From: IDS-8 sp964491485
Lineage (GTDB): Bacteria > Pseudomonadota > Gammaproteobacteria > Steroidobacterales > Woeseiaceae
NCBI GenBank assembly: GCA_964491485.1
Contig: CAZBGV010000002.1
Coordinates: 1 to 64,000 of the forward strand
Reading direction: 5' to 3'
Length of the DNA stretch: 64,000 bases
Shown: in pieces, positions 14,339 through 22,947 of the stretch
How positions within the stretch are numbered: the stretch's first letter is position 1
Layout: each line of letters begins with the position of its first letter
The notes under the pieces: model-generated
What the model saw: only the letters and a program-made list of their open reading frames with translations
Databases searched by the model: none
Told to the model about the DNA's origin: nothing
Program-made: the position numbers and the translations under genes

Positions 14339-16717
14339 ATGACTCGTTTTCATCGCACGCCGCTCTCGCGGGCGGTGTCGGCGGCGCTCACCGGCTCGGT
14401 GCTCGTTGCGGTCGCGGCCAGTCCGGCGGCTGCACAACAACAACCGGCCAGCAGCCGCGGGCTCGACGAGATCATCGTCACTGCCCAAAAGCGTGAAGAG
14501 AATCTCCAGGACGTCGCCGTCTCCGTGCAGGTGCTCGGCAGTACGCAGCTGGACGAGCTGAACGTCAACGGCTTCGAGGACTACATCGAGTTCCTGCCGG
14601 CCGTTTCCTATACGTCGAACGGCCCGGGCTACGGCATCCTCTACATGCGCGGCATTTCGAGCGGCGGCGACGGGGTGCACTCCGGCTCGATGCCGAGCGT
14701 CGGCGTATATCTCGATGAGCAGCCGCTGACGACCATCAACCAGGTCCTCGACATCCACATCTACGACATCGCCCGCATCGAGACGTTGCCCGGTCCGCAG
14801 GGCACGCTGTTCGGCCAGGGCAGCCAGGCCGGCACGCTGCGCATCATCACGAACAAGCCGGTGTTGAACGAGTTCGAGGGACGCTACGACATCTCGGCCA
14901 ACACCATCGAGAAGGGCGATCCCGGATACACGCTCGAGGGCGTGATCAACGTGCCGGTGACGGAACGCGCGGCAATCCGCCTCGTCGGCTGGCACGAAAG
15001 CGAGGGCGGCTACATCGACAACGTCCCGGGGTCGATCACGTACGCGGCGAGCGGCATCACCATCGACAACGCCGATCTCGTCGAGGACAATTTCAACTCC
15101 GTCGATACGTCGGGCGCGCGCGCCCTGCTGCGCATCGACCTGAACGACAACTGGACGTTCACGCCGGGCGTCATGTACCAGAAGCAGGAAGCGGACGGGC
15201 TGTGGGCGCATGACCCGGAGGACGCCGGTGACCTGAAGGTGGTGCGCTTCTTCCGCGACGGCCAGGAGGAGGACTGGATCCAGGCGGCCGGCACACTGGA
15301 GGGACGCCTGCCGGGCGATCTCGACTTCGTGTACGCCGTCTCCACGCTGGACCGCGACCTCGACAGCACCTACGACTACTCCGGTTACGCGGAGTACATG
15401 GAATCCTATTACGCATCGATCGATTATGCGTGCTACCAGTACGAGGCGGATGGCACCTGCGCCGATCCTTCGCAGTTCATCGACAGCAACGAACGCTTTA
15501 CCCGGCTGAGCCACGAGGTGCGCCTGCAATCGTCGCCGGAGCAGCGCTTCCGCTGGATCGTCGGCGCTTTCTGGCAGAAGCAGGTGCACGACTTCGACCT
15601 GCAGTGGATCGTGCCGGACATGGATCCCGCGAAGTCGGTGATCGAGAACGGCGACACGACCTGGCAGACCTACCAGATCCGCACCGATCGCGACGACGCG
15701 CTTTTCGGCGAGGCGACCTTCGACATCACCGACTCGGTCAGCGTCACGGGCGGCATCCGGCACTTCAACTACGACAACCGGCTGTACGGGTTCAACGGCT
15801 TCATCGGCCACTGCACCGGCTTCACGATCGACGGACAGTTCGTCCCGGACGACGAGAACGGCACGCCGCAGTACCCGTGTTTCGATACGCGTATCCTCGA
15901 CGACCAGACGAAAGGCAGCGGCAACAGCTACAAGGGCAACGTCGAGTGGCGCGTGAACGACGACGTGCTGCTGTACGCAACCTATTCGGAGGGGTTCCGT
16001 TCCGGCGGCGTGAACCGCGCGCGCCTCGAGGACCTGCCGAAATACCGGCCGGACTGGGTGTACAACCACGAGGTCGGCTGGAAGACGACCTGGCAGGACG
16101 GCCGCCTGCGTTTCAACGGCGCCGTCTACATGCTCGACTGGGAGGACTTCCAGTACGCGTTCCTGGACTTCGCCGTCTCGAACCTGACGATCATCGGAAA
16201 CGTCGGACAGGCGCGCACCTGGGGCACCGAGTTCGATACCTCGTGGCTGCCGACGGACAACCTGAGCCTGACGTTCTCGGCGTCTTACAACAACGCGGAG
16301 CTGCGCGAGCCGTACTGGCGCAGCGACACGGAGCGAGCTTCCGGAGCGCCGCCGCGCGCGCCGAAGGGTACGAAGATGCCGTTCGTTCCGGAGCTCCAGG
16401 TCACGGCCATCGGGCGTTACAACCTGGCATTCGGTGATTTGCCCGGATACCTGCAGGCGGCAGTGTCCTATACGGGCGACAGCTGGAACAACCTGGAGAT
16501 CGAGGATCGCGTGAAGCAGGGCGCATACACGCTGCTGAATCTTTCCGCCGGCATCGAGACCGATTCCTGGGCCCTCGACCTGTTCATCGACAATGCGACC
16601 GACGAGCGCGCGCAGATCTACCGTTACGAGCCGAGCTACCCGAGCCTGCTCGACTCGCGCACGGTCACCAACCGACCGCGCTCGTACGGCATCCGGTTCA
16701 CGCAGAGCTTCGAATGA
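14339..16717 (+). CDS. TonB-dependent outer-membrane receptor
   Basis: Outer-membrane active transporter of 792 residues, a normal length for the family. The ATG follows GGGGGAATGCAGC. The signal peptide (MTRFHRTPLSRAVSAALTGS...) ends near ASPAAAQ. The TonB box/plug start reads DEIIVTAQKREENLQDVAVSV, typical of the Sphingomonas/Xanthomonas-type receptors. Plug motifs YMRGISSGG, IARIETLPGPQGTLFGQGSQAGTLRI follow, and the C-terminus SYGIRFTQSFE ends in the aromatic residue needed for BAM insertion. It is single, flanked by a divergent regulator-like region and a strong terminator, so probably monocistronic. The ligand is unknown; receptors of this type take up siderophores, B12, sugars or aromatic compounds. 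Confidence 0.93.
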   Translation: MTRFHRTPLSRAVSAALTGSVLVAVAASPAAAQQQPASSRGLDEIIVTAQKREENLQDVAVSVQVLGSTQLDELNVNGFEDYIEFLPAVSYTSNGPGYGILYMRGISSGGDGVHSGSMPSVGVYLDEQPLTTINQVLDIHIYDIARIETLPGPQGTLFGQGSQAGTLRIITNKPVLNEFEGRYDISANTIEKGDPGYTLEGVINVPVTERAAIRLVGWHESEGGYIDNVPGSITYAASGITIDNADLVEDNFNSVDTSGARALLRIDLNDNWTFTPGVMYQKQEADGLWAHDPEDAGDLKVVRFFRDGQEEDWIQAAGTLEGRLPGDLDFVYAVSTLDRDLDSTYDYSGYAEYMESYYASIDYACYQYEADGTCADPSQFIDSNERFTRLSHEVRLQSSPEQRFRWIVGAFWQKQVHDFDLQWIVPDMDPAKSVIENGDTTWQTYQIRTDRDDALFGEATFDITDSVSVTGGIRHFNYDNRLYGFNGFIGHCTGFTIDGQFVPDDENGTPQYPCFDTRILDDQTKGSGNSYKGNVEWRVNDDVLLYATYSEGFRSGGVNRARLEDLPKYRPDWVYNHEVGWKTTWQDGRLRFNGAVYMLDWEDFQYAFLDFAVSNLTIIGNVGQARTWGTEFDTSWLPTDNLSLTFSASYNNAELREPYWRSDTERASGAPPRAPKGTKMPFVPELQVTAIGRYNLAFGDLPGYLQAAVSYTGDSWNNLEIEDRVKQGAYTLLNLSAGIETDSWALDLFIDNATDERAQIYRYEPSYPSLLDSRTVTNRPRSYGIRFTQSFE

Positions 16718-16751
16718 GCTGACCCGGCTCCGGCAAACACATAGACTCGAC

Positions 16752-16781
16752 ATGGCCATGGCGCTCCATGGCCATTTTTTT
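16752..16781 (+). terminator. Rho-independent terminator after the TonB receptor
   Basis: A perfect 10-bp inverted repeat atggccatgg/ccatggccat with a 4-nt loop (cgct) is followed directly by a run of T residues, 35 bp after the receptor stop. It should end the receptor transcript before the TolB/CehA-type gene. Confidence 0.92.
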
Positions 16782-16847
16782 GGGGCCGCCCGCTGATCCT
16801 GGGGAACAACGCCGCGCGCGGGCGAAGAACGAGAAGGGAGGTCCGCC

Positions 16848-19394
16848 GTGCGCCATTGGCCGTCGATACTCATCACCTGCGCGCTCGCGCTCAGCGTTGC
16901 CATGCCGGCTGCCGCCGAGCGCGCGCCCGTCCTGCGCCAGATCAAGGTGCCGCACGATTATTACTTCCGCGAGATGTACCTGCCGCAGCTCACCACCGGG
17001 CCTTCGGCCGTCACGTGGTCGCCGGATTCGCGTGAGCTCGTGTACTCGATGCGCGGCAGCCTGTGGCGGCAAGCGCTCGATTCCGGCGTCGCGGTGCAGC
17101 TCACCGCCGGGCCGGGCTACGACTACCAGCCGGACTGGTCGCCCGACGGGCGGCGGATCGTCTTCGTGCGTTACCTGGACGACGCGATGGAGCTCTGCGT
17201 GCTCGACCTGCAAAGCGGCAAGGTCGCGGCGCTGACGGCGGGCGGCGACGTCAACGTCGAGCCGCGCTGGTCGCCGGACGGGAAACGCCTCGCGTTCGTG
17301 TCGACCCGCGGCACCGGCCGCTTCCACGTGTTCGTCGGCACCGTCGATGGCACGAAGCTCGATGCAGCGCCGCTGCGGCCGGAGCGCAAGAGCAAGGTCG
17401 AGCGCTATTACTACAGCGAGTACGACCACGAGCTCAGCCCGAGCTGGTCACCGGACGGCAAGGCGCTGCTCTTTGTCGCGAACCCGGAGATCCCCTACGG
17501 CACCGGCGCCATCTGGCGGCAGGCGATCGGCGGCGAGCCGGTGCTCGTCCACGACGAGGAGACGACGTGGAAAGCGCGGCCGGACTGGTCGCCGGACGGC
17601 AAGCGCGTCGTGTATGCCTCCTATCTCGGGCGGCAGTGGCACCAGCTCTGGACGACGTCGATCGACGGCACCGGTTATCCCTTCCCGCTGACCTACGGCA
17701 CGTACGATGCGGTGGCGCCGCGCTGGTCGCCCGACGGCACGAAGGTCGCCTACATCGTGAACGCCGGGGGAAACACCGAGGTCCGGGTGCTGGAAACCGT
17801 CGGCGGCGCCAAAAAGACGCTCGAAATTGCGGAAAAACGCTGGCTGCGCCCGACGGGCGAGCTCGCGTTGCGAGTCGTGGACGATCGCGGCGAGCCGGTG
17901 CCCGCACGCGTCGCCGTGCTGGCGGCCGACGGCCGGAGCTACGCGCCCGATAATGCCTGGATGCACGCGGACGACAGCTTCGACCGCGACGTGCAGGATT
18001 TCGAGACGCATTATTTTCATACGGACGGCGAGGCGCGGCTGACGGTGCCCGCGGGCAAGGTACGCGTGACCGTCTGGCGCGGGCTGGAGAACGCGGTCGC
18101 GTCGCGCACGGTGGAGGTCGCGGCGGAGGACACGGCCGCGGCGGAGATCGCGATCCGCCCGCTCGACCTGCCGGACGACTGGCGGGCGTGGCAGAGCGGC
18201 GACGTGCACGTGCACATGAATTACGGCGGCGCGTACCGCAACACACCGGAACGCATGGTGCGGCAGGCCGAGGCCGAGGATCTCGACGTCGTCTTCAATC
18301 TCATCGTCAACAAGGAGCAGCGCTTCCCGGACATCGAATACGCGCACCCCGGCCCCGACGAGGCGTCGAACCGCGAGGTCCTGCTCGTGCACTCGCAGGA
18401 GTTCCATACCAGCTGGTGGGGGCACATGGGATTGCTCGGCCTCGACGATCACATCCTGGTTCCCGGGTACGCGGCGTATCCGTACACGCCCGCGGCGAGC
18501 CTGCATCCCGACAACGTAACGGTTGCCGATCTCGCACACGGGCAGGGTGCGCTCGCGGGACACGTGCACCCGTTCCTCGCGCCGGCACCGGACCCGGCGC
18601 GCGACCCGAGCCTGACCGATTCGCTGCCGGTGGAGGTGGCGCTCGGCAGGCTCGATTACTACGAGGTCGTCGGTTTTGCCGACCATCGCACCTCGGCCGA
18701 GGTGTGGTACCGGCTGCTGAACCTCGGGTTCCGGATCCCGGCCGCGTCCGGTACGGACGCAATGGCGAACTATGCGTCGCTGCGCGGGCCGGTCGGCATC
18801 AACCGCACGTACGTCCGGGCCGGCGAGCCGCAGGTCTCGCCGCAGGCGCGCGAGAAGGCGTGGCTTGCCGCGCTGCAGCAGGGCGAAAGCATCGCGACCA
18901 ACGCGCCCCTGCTGGGACTTGCGGTCGAAGGCCGGGGGCCGGGCGCGGAGATCCGCCTCGATGCGGGCGAGCACGAGCTCGCGTTTACGGGTTTCCTGCG
19001 CTCGATCGTGCCCATCGAGCATCTCGAGCTGGTGTACAACGGCGAGGTGGTGCAACGCTTCGACCTCGACGATCCGCGCAAGGCGGACGTCCGCGGCAAG
19101 GTCAGGGTGGACGAAAGCGGCTGGCTGCTCCTGCGCGCGTGGAACCAGGGCGCAGATCCGCTCGTGCTCGACCTCTATCCGTACGGCACGACCAGCCCGG
19201 TGTACGTGAGCGTGGGGCGCGCGCTGCCGCGCTCGCCGGAGGATGCGGAGTATTTCCTCGCCTGGATCGAGCGGATGCGGGAAGCAGCCGAGGCGCACGA
19301 GGGATATCACACGCCGGCCGAGCGTGCCGCCGTGCTCGGGCACATCGACGAGGCGCGGCGGGTATACGAGAAGATGCGCGCTGCGATGCACTAA
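16848..19394 (+). CDS. Exported TolB-propeller / CehA-McbA-type metallohydrolase fusion
   Basis: Protein of 848 residues with a GTG start after GGGAGG and a signal peptide ending at AMPAAAERA. The N-terminal half is a TolB/PD40-type beta-propeller: repeated (W/R)SPDG blades are visible at roughly residues 57, 103, 142, 202, 246 and 294. A short Ig-like linker (about 340-440) precedes a C-terminal hydrolase of the CehA/McbA group, PHP-like, with the metal motif SGDVHVHMNYGG near residue 455, then HSQEFH, HVHPF and SGTDAMAN further on. Family members hydrolyse esters or carbamates. Its periplasmic location and the propeller suggest binding of a polymer or peptide substrate. It follows the receptor after a terminator and ends in a REP-like pair. 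Confidence 0.82.
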   Translation: MRHWPSILITCALALSVAMPAAAERAPVLRQIKVPHDYYFREMYLPQLTTGPSAVTWSPDSRELVYSMRGSLWRQALDSGVAVQLTAGPGYDYQPDWSPDGRRIVFVRYLDDAMELCVLDLQSGKVAALTAGGDVNVEPRWSPDGKRLAFVSTRGTGRFHVFVGTVDGTKLDAAPLRPERKSKVERYYYSEYDHELSPSWSPDGKALLFVANPEIPYGTGAIWRQAIGGEPVLVHDEETTWKARPDWSPDGKRVVYASYLGRQWHQLWTTSIDGTGYPFPLTYGTYDAVAPRWSPDGTKVAYIVNAGGNTEVRVLETVGGAKKTLEIAEKRWLRPTGELALRVVDDRGEPVPARVAVLAADGRSYAPDNAWMHADDSFDRDVQDFETHYFHTDGEARLTVPAGKVRVTVWRGLENAVASRTVEVAAEDTAAAEIAIRPLDLPDDWRAWQSGDVHVHMNYGGAYRNTPERMVRQAEAEDLDVVFNLIVNKEQRFPDIEYAHPGPDEASNREVLLVHSQEFHTSWWGHMGLLGLDDHILVPGYAAYPYTPAASLHPDNVTVADLAHGQGALAGHVHPFLAPAPDPARDPSLTDSLPVEVALGRLDYYEVVGFADHRTSAEVWYRLLNLGFRIPAASGTDAMANYASLRGPVGINRTYVRAGEPQVSPQAREKAWLAALQQGESIATNAPLLGLAVEGRGPGAEIRLDAGEHELAFTGFLRSIVPIEHLELVYNGEVVQRFDLDDPRKADVRGKVRVDESGWLLLRAWNQGADPLVLDLYPYGTTSPVYVSVGRALPRSPEDAEYFLAWIERMREAAEAHEGYHTPAERAAVLGHIDEARRVYEKMRAAMH

Positions 19395-19395
19395 C

Positions 19396-19486
19396 AGCGC
19401 GCATCGCGCGCGACAAAGAACCGGGCATGCGGCTATAGCACGCAGCGAACCGCCTGATGGGAGGTCGCTCGCGATGCGCGCTCCTG
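19396..19486. repeat. Inverted REP-like pair between convergent genes
   Basis: agcgcgcatcgcgcgcgac at 19396-19414 and its near reverse complement at 19464-19486 (gtcgctcgcgatgcgcgctc and tga) are a divergent form of the REP unit. The 13-bp core agcgcgcatcgcg is perfectly inverted. Located between the convergent CehA-type gene and TonB receptor, it may work as a bidirectional terminator. Confidence 0.6.
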
Positions 19487-19524
19487 ACGGGGGCGCCCAC
19501 GATTCGCGCACGGCGGCGAAAGGG

Positions 19525-21696
19525 TCAGAACGAGCCGCTGATCGTGAAGGTGTAGCGTCGGCCGAGGCTGTAACGCTCGACCTCGCGCCGCTCGACACTG
19601 CTCAATCCGCGCCTGCCGGCATAGATCGTGCGGTCGCGAAAAGCCGTGAGGTCCAGCAGGTTGTTGACCTCCAGTCCCAGCTTGAGGCCCCACCAGCGCG
19701 TGCTTTCGACGAACAGGTCGATGATCGGCTCGATTTCGTCGAAGACGTCGAGCTCGTTCACCTTGAACCGCGGCCGGTCGGCACGCTCCTTCACCGCCCA
19801 TCCCCAGGCGATTTCCGCCGCGGCGACGTCCTGGCGGAAATCGATCGAGTACGCATACGCGTTCTCGTCCCGGAACGGCAGCACAGTCGGTACGTGGCCG
19901 AATCCGCCCTCCGCACCAAGGTTTCGGTTGCGGCCGGTCACGGGATCGACAACGGACGAGTCCTGCCAGCGGGCCGCGAAGTCGAGGCGCGCCCCGGGCA
20001 GCGCGGCCCAATCGAGCGGAACCGTGCCATGGACCTCGAGACCCCAGCGCCGGCCGTCGCCGATGTTCCCGGGGGCCTCGAACTCGGACGTGATCGGCAG
20101 CAAGTCCTGCACGTCGGCAATCCAGTCGTGGAAAGCGGTGAGTGAAAGGACCGCGAGCTCGCCGAAGCGCCGCTCATGGGTGACCTGCGAGGACCACGTC
20201 GACTCCGGTTTGAGATTGGGATTGCCGAGCGCCAGGTCGTCGTCTAGAAACACCGTCGCACTGACGAAGTCCTTGAAATCGAGCTGCGCGACTTCCCGTA
20301 CCAGGCGCAACCGCGTTTGCTCGCTCCGGCTGTGCGTCCAGGTCACCTGCAGCTGCGGCTTGAGGAAGAAGTAGCTCCGCTCGAGGTTCGCATCCCCTGA
20401 TTGGGAAATCGTCGAGGTCTCCGCCCCGAGTCCGTAGTTGATCGTCCAGTCGCCCAGGGCCCACGTGTCCTGCAGCAGCAGATCGAAGCGCAGCTCTTCC
20501 ACCTCGCCGTTGGCGCCGGGAACATCGACGATCACGGGGCCCGCGCCGACGTCGTCGAGACGCACGAGAGCGTTATCGAGGGTATTGCTGGCACCTTCCA
20601 GGCTCGCCTCGACAACATGGTCCGGCCAGCCGGCCCAGTCGAGCTCCACGCGGACTATGGATTCCGTGGTGTCAGTCGTCGAATCGGCCACGCGATACAC
20701 CGCCTGCTCTCCCCCGGCGTGCACGGCCCGCTCGTCGCTCCGGTTGTCCTGGCGGCTTCCCTGGAGCAATACGATCGCCCTGCCGGCCAGGTTGTCGGTC
20801 AGGGCGCGCTCGCCGTCTATGCCGATCTCGAACGTCCGCGTGATCAGGTGATCGCCGAAGATCGCGTCATGCAGCACCCCGGCGTCCGTGCGCGGAATGC
20901 GATGCGAAAAAAAACCTTCGTCCCGGTCCACGTAGCCCAGGCTGGTATTCAGGCTCAGGAGAGTCTCGCCGGCCCAGGTGGATGCGTTCAGGTTCACGTT
21001 GCCCGTCCGGTTGACGGTCGAGCTGTGATCGAAGCGTTCCTCCAGCAAGGTTCCGGTACCGTCCAGAATGTCTTCCGTGCCCTTGTTGCCGAACGTGGCG
21101 CGGAATCCGGAAACGCCGGCCGTGTAATCGACCGACTTCCAGCGATCGGAGACCGAAAGGCTGACTTCACCCCGCAGCGGCGTGACGTTCGAGTGTTTGC
21201 GCAGCGAGGCGTCCCAGCGGAACGCGGCCGGATAGCTTTCGGCCAGCACGATGTTCGCGACGACGGTGTGCCCCTGGACGTCGAGGGTGCCGATCCGGCC
21301 CCGGACGAGCTCGATCCGCTCGACGATGCTCGCGGGGATACGCCGCAGGATGGCGGACGGCAGGTCCTGCTTGGCGCTGGGAAGCCGGCCGTTGATCAGG
21401 ACGTTGCCGGCGGCGACCCCGAATCCGCGCTTTCCTCCGCCGTCGTCGAGCTGGAATCCGGGGATCCGGAGCACCATGTCGAGAGCCGTGTCCGGCTCGT
21501 AGCGCGCGAAGAAGGCACTGGTGTACTCGACGATCTCGTCCTGCGCTCGCGCCGGCGCAGAACCGCCGTCCCCCGGCTCAGGCAGGACGGCCGCAGGGAC
21601 CCCGCTAAAAGCACCCAGCCCGAAAACGGCGATGACGGCTTGCGCGCGCCGCCGCGGTGCGCCGCGGCGGCGCGCGCAGGGATATCGAATCGTCAC
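19525..21696 (-). CDS. TonB-dependent receptor with short plug
   Basis: Outer-membrane receptor of 723 residues from a GTG start. The N-terminus is very Arg-rich (ARRRGAPRRRAQ) before a hydrophobic signal segment; this part is encoded by a perfect 16-bp GC inverted repeat. A TonB-box-like EIVEYTSAFF is followed by a plug domain with MVLRIPGFQ, NVLINGRLPSAK and IVERIELVRG. The remainder is beta-barrel, ending RYTFTISGSF with a terminal Phe. It lies 83 bp downstream of the exported cupin gene on the same strand and may be its co-transcribed uptake partner. The missing canonical VTG-type TonB box and compact plug separate it from the other four receptors. Ligand unknown. Confidence 0.88.
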   Translation of the reverse strand: MTIRYPCARRRGAPRRRAQAVIAVFGLGAFSGVPAAVLPEPGDGGSAPARAQDEIVEYTSAFFARYEPDTALDMVLRIPGFQLDDGGGKRGFGVAAGNVLINGRLPSAKQDLPSAILRRIPASIVERIELVRGRIGTLDVQGHTVVANIVLAESYPAAFRWDASLRKHSNVTPLRGEVSLSVSDRWKSVDYTAGVSGFRATFGNKGTEDILDGTGTLLEERFDHSSTVNRTGNVNLNASTWAGETLLSLNTSLGYVDRDEGFFSHRIPRTDAGVLHDAIFGDHLITRTFEIGIDGERALTDNLAGRAIVLLQGSRQDNRSDERAVHAGGEQAVYRVADSTTDTTESIVRVELDWAGWPDHVVEASLEGASNTLDNALVRLDDVGAGPVIVDVPGANGEVEELRFDLLLQDTWALGDWTINYGLGAETSTISQSGDANLERSYFFLKPQLQVTWTHSRSEQTRLRLVREVAQLDFKDFVSATVFLDDDLALGNPNLKPESTWSSQVTHERRFGELAVLSLTAFHDWIADVQDLLPITSEFEAPGNIGDGRRWGLEVHGTVPLDWAALPGARLDFAARWQDSSVVDPVTGRNRNLGAEGGFGHVPTVLPFRDENAYAYSIDFRQDVAAAEIAWGWAVKERADRPRFKVNELDVFDEIEPIIDLFVESTRWWGLKLGLEVNNLLDLTAFRDRTIYAGRRGLSSVERREVERYSLGRRYTFTISGSF
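21642..21677. repeat. Perfect 16-bp GC-only inverted repeat in the signal-peptide codons
   Basis: Arms gcgcgcgccgccgcgg and ccgcggcggcgcgcgc flank a 4-nt loop, entirely of G and C in the arms. It lies about 20-55 bp inside the TonB receptor coding sequence and encodes its Arg/Ala-rich n-region. The hairpin could slow translation or act as a repeat insertion; the symmetry is visible, the role is not. Confidence 0.8.
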
Positions 21697-21779
21697 GCCA
21701 GGTCACCCGCCGTGACGGACCGCTGCCCCGGGCTTTCTCCACGTGATCCGCCGCGAACGTGCTGCGGCTGCTGCCACGC

Positions 21780-22925
21780 CTACTGCTCCGCCGCTGCCCG
21801 GCGTTTTGCCACCTCCGCGTCGAACTCCTCCTTAATCTGGGGAAGATCGATTTCGAGCTGGTCATTGAACCGGAGTCCCAGGTTGACAACGATGGGCGGC
21901 GCATTGATGGCAAGGTAGCGAGCCGACTCGCTCGGGGCCGGGTTCAGGTGCTGGTGATACCAGTAGATCGGCGGTACGAAGATCGTGCCTTCGTGCCAGT
22001 CGACCCGCACGCGGTCCTCGTAGCTGCCTTCGGGCCACGTCAGGGAATAGCCTTCCCCGGACAGGAGGAGAATGAAAGCATCGCTGCTGTGCCGGTGAGC
22101 CTTTTTGTAGACACCCGCAGGCATTTCGGACACGTGCAGGTCGATGATCGAGTTGCCCGACATCTTCCAGTGCATGTTCGTGGTGCCCTTGCCGCGATGG
22201 TCGTACTCGTCGAGCTCGAACTCCAGCGCGTCGTTCACGAAGTTCGTCGTCGTGTCGTTCGGGCCGGTATGGACGCTCGTCTCGGCATAATCTTCTTCGC
22301 TGTCGTAGCGGTCCCGGAATGCGTAATCGTTGTTGCGGACGAAATCCTCGTTGTTGAAGGCATTGAGCGTGAAGGGAAAGCTGGTGACCGCCACGAGTCG
22401 GATCGGCTTGTCGCTGTCGTTGAAAACCTGCCAGCGCACGTTGAGCGGCACCGAGTAGAGCGAGCGATAGTCGAAATCGATGCGCTGCGGCCGATTGCCT
22501 TCCTGCTGGATGACGATGTGTCCCGGTCCGCCGAAGAAGTACATCCCGACCTCGAACAGATCACGCTGCGGCTTGGTGCTTCCGCCAGGCGGGATTTCGA
22601 GAATCCAGCCGTCGGTGATCTGGTAATCCGCCATCTTGATGTACAAGCCGTCGACGCCCATACGGTCCCAGTAACTGAGCGGCTCGGTGCGGGCGTCCTG
22701 GATGATGAGCCCTTCGAATGAGGGCATCTTGCTCTTGTTCTCCGCGAACCAATGCTCGTAAGGGGTGCGTCCCAGCGGGCTTACCCTTTCGGTCCTGGGG
22801 CCGACATGGGAGAGATCCACGCCGTCGTCGGCGCGCCCCTCCCTGCCGGATTGCTGCGCGTTCACGTCGCTCGCCAACGGCAGGGCAAGCACCATTGCGG
22901 CGACGGTTGTTATGGCGATTCTCAT
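21780..22925 (-). CDS. Exported double-cupin protein
   Basis: Protein of 381 residues with a clean signal peptide (MRIAITTVAAMVLALPLASDVNAQ). Two cupin barrels follow. The first (about residues 95-175) contains FEVGMYFFGGPGHIVIQQEG but lacks the usual His ligands. The second (about 265-350) has KKAHRHSSDAFILLLSGEGYSLTWPEG and a second-motif region with WYHQHLNP, so it can bind a metal. The order resembles bicupin ring-cleavage dioxygenases and the cytoplasmic cupins at 58879-60074, but an exported form is unusual. It sits between a TonB receptor and an orphan solute-binding protein on one strand, suggesting a periplasmic step or binding function for the imported compound. Enzymatic activity is not established. 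Confidence 0.75.
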   Translation of the reverse strand: MRIAITTVAAMVLALPLASDVNAQQSGREGRADDGVDLSHVGPRTERVSPLGRTPYEHWFAENKSKMPSFEGLIIQDARTEPLSYWDRMGVDGLYIKMADYQITDGWILEIPPGGSTKPQRDLFEVGMYFFGGPGHIVIQQEGNRPQRIDFDYRSLYSVPLNVRWQVFNDSDKPIRLVAVTSFPFTLNAFNNEDFVRNNDYAFRDRYDSEEDYAETSVHTGPNDTTTNFVNDALEFELDEYDHRGKGTTNMHWKMSGNSIIDLHVSEMPAGVYKKAHRHSSDAFILLLSGEGYSLTWPEGSYEDRVRVDWHEGTIFVPPIYWYHQHLNPAPSESARYLAINAPPIVVNLGLRFNDQLEIDLPQIKEEFDAEVAKRRAAAEQ

Positions 22926-22947
22926 GGGCGACCCCCCGAATATCGGT

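Noticed and set aside
14207..16945. 912-residue frame antisense to the TonB receptor
   Set aside because: Low-complexity antisense shadow of a GC-rich gene; no ribosome site and no recognisable domain, while the plus strand encodes a full receptor.
17448..19598. 716-residue antisense frame over the TolB/CehA-type gene
   Set aside because: Shadow frame; plus-strand gene has signal peptide and repeated SPDG blades.
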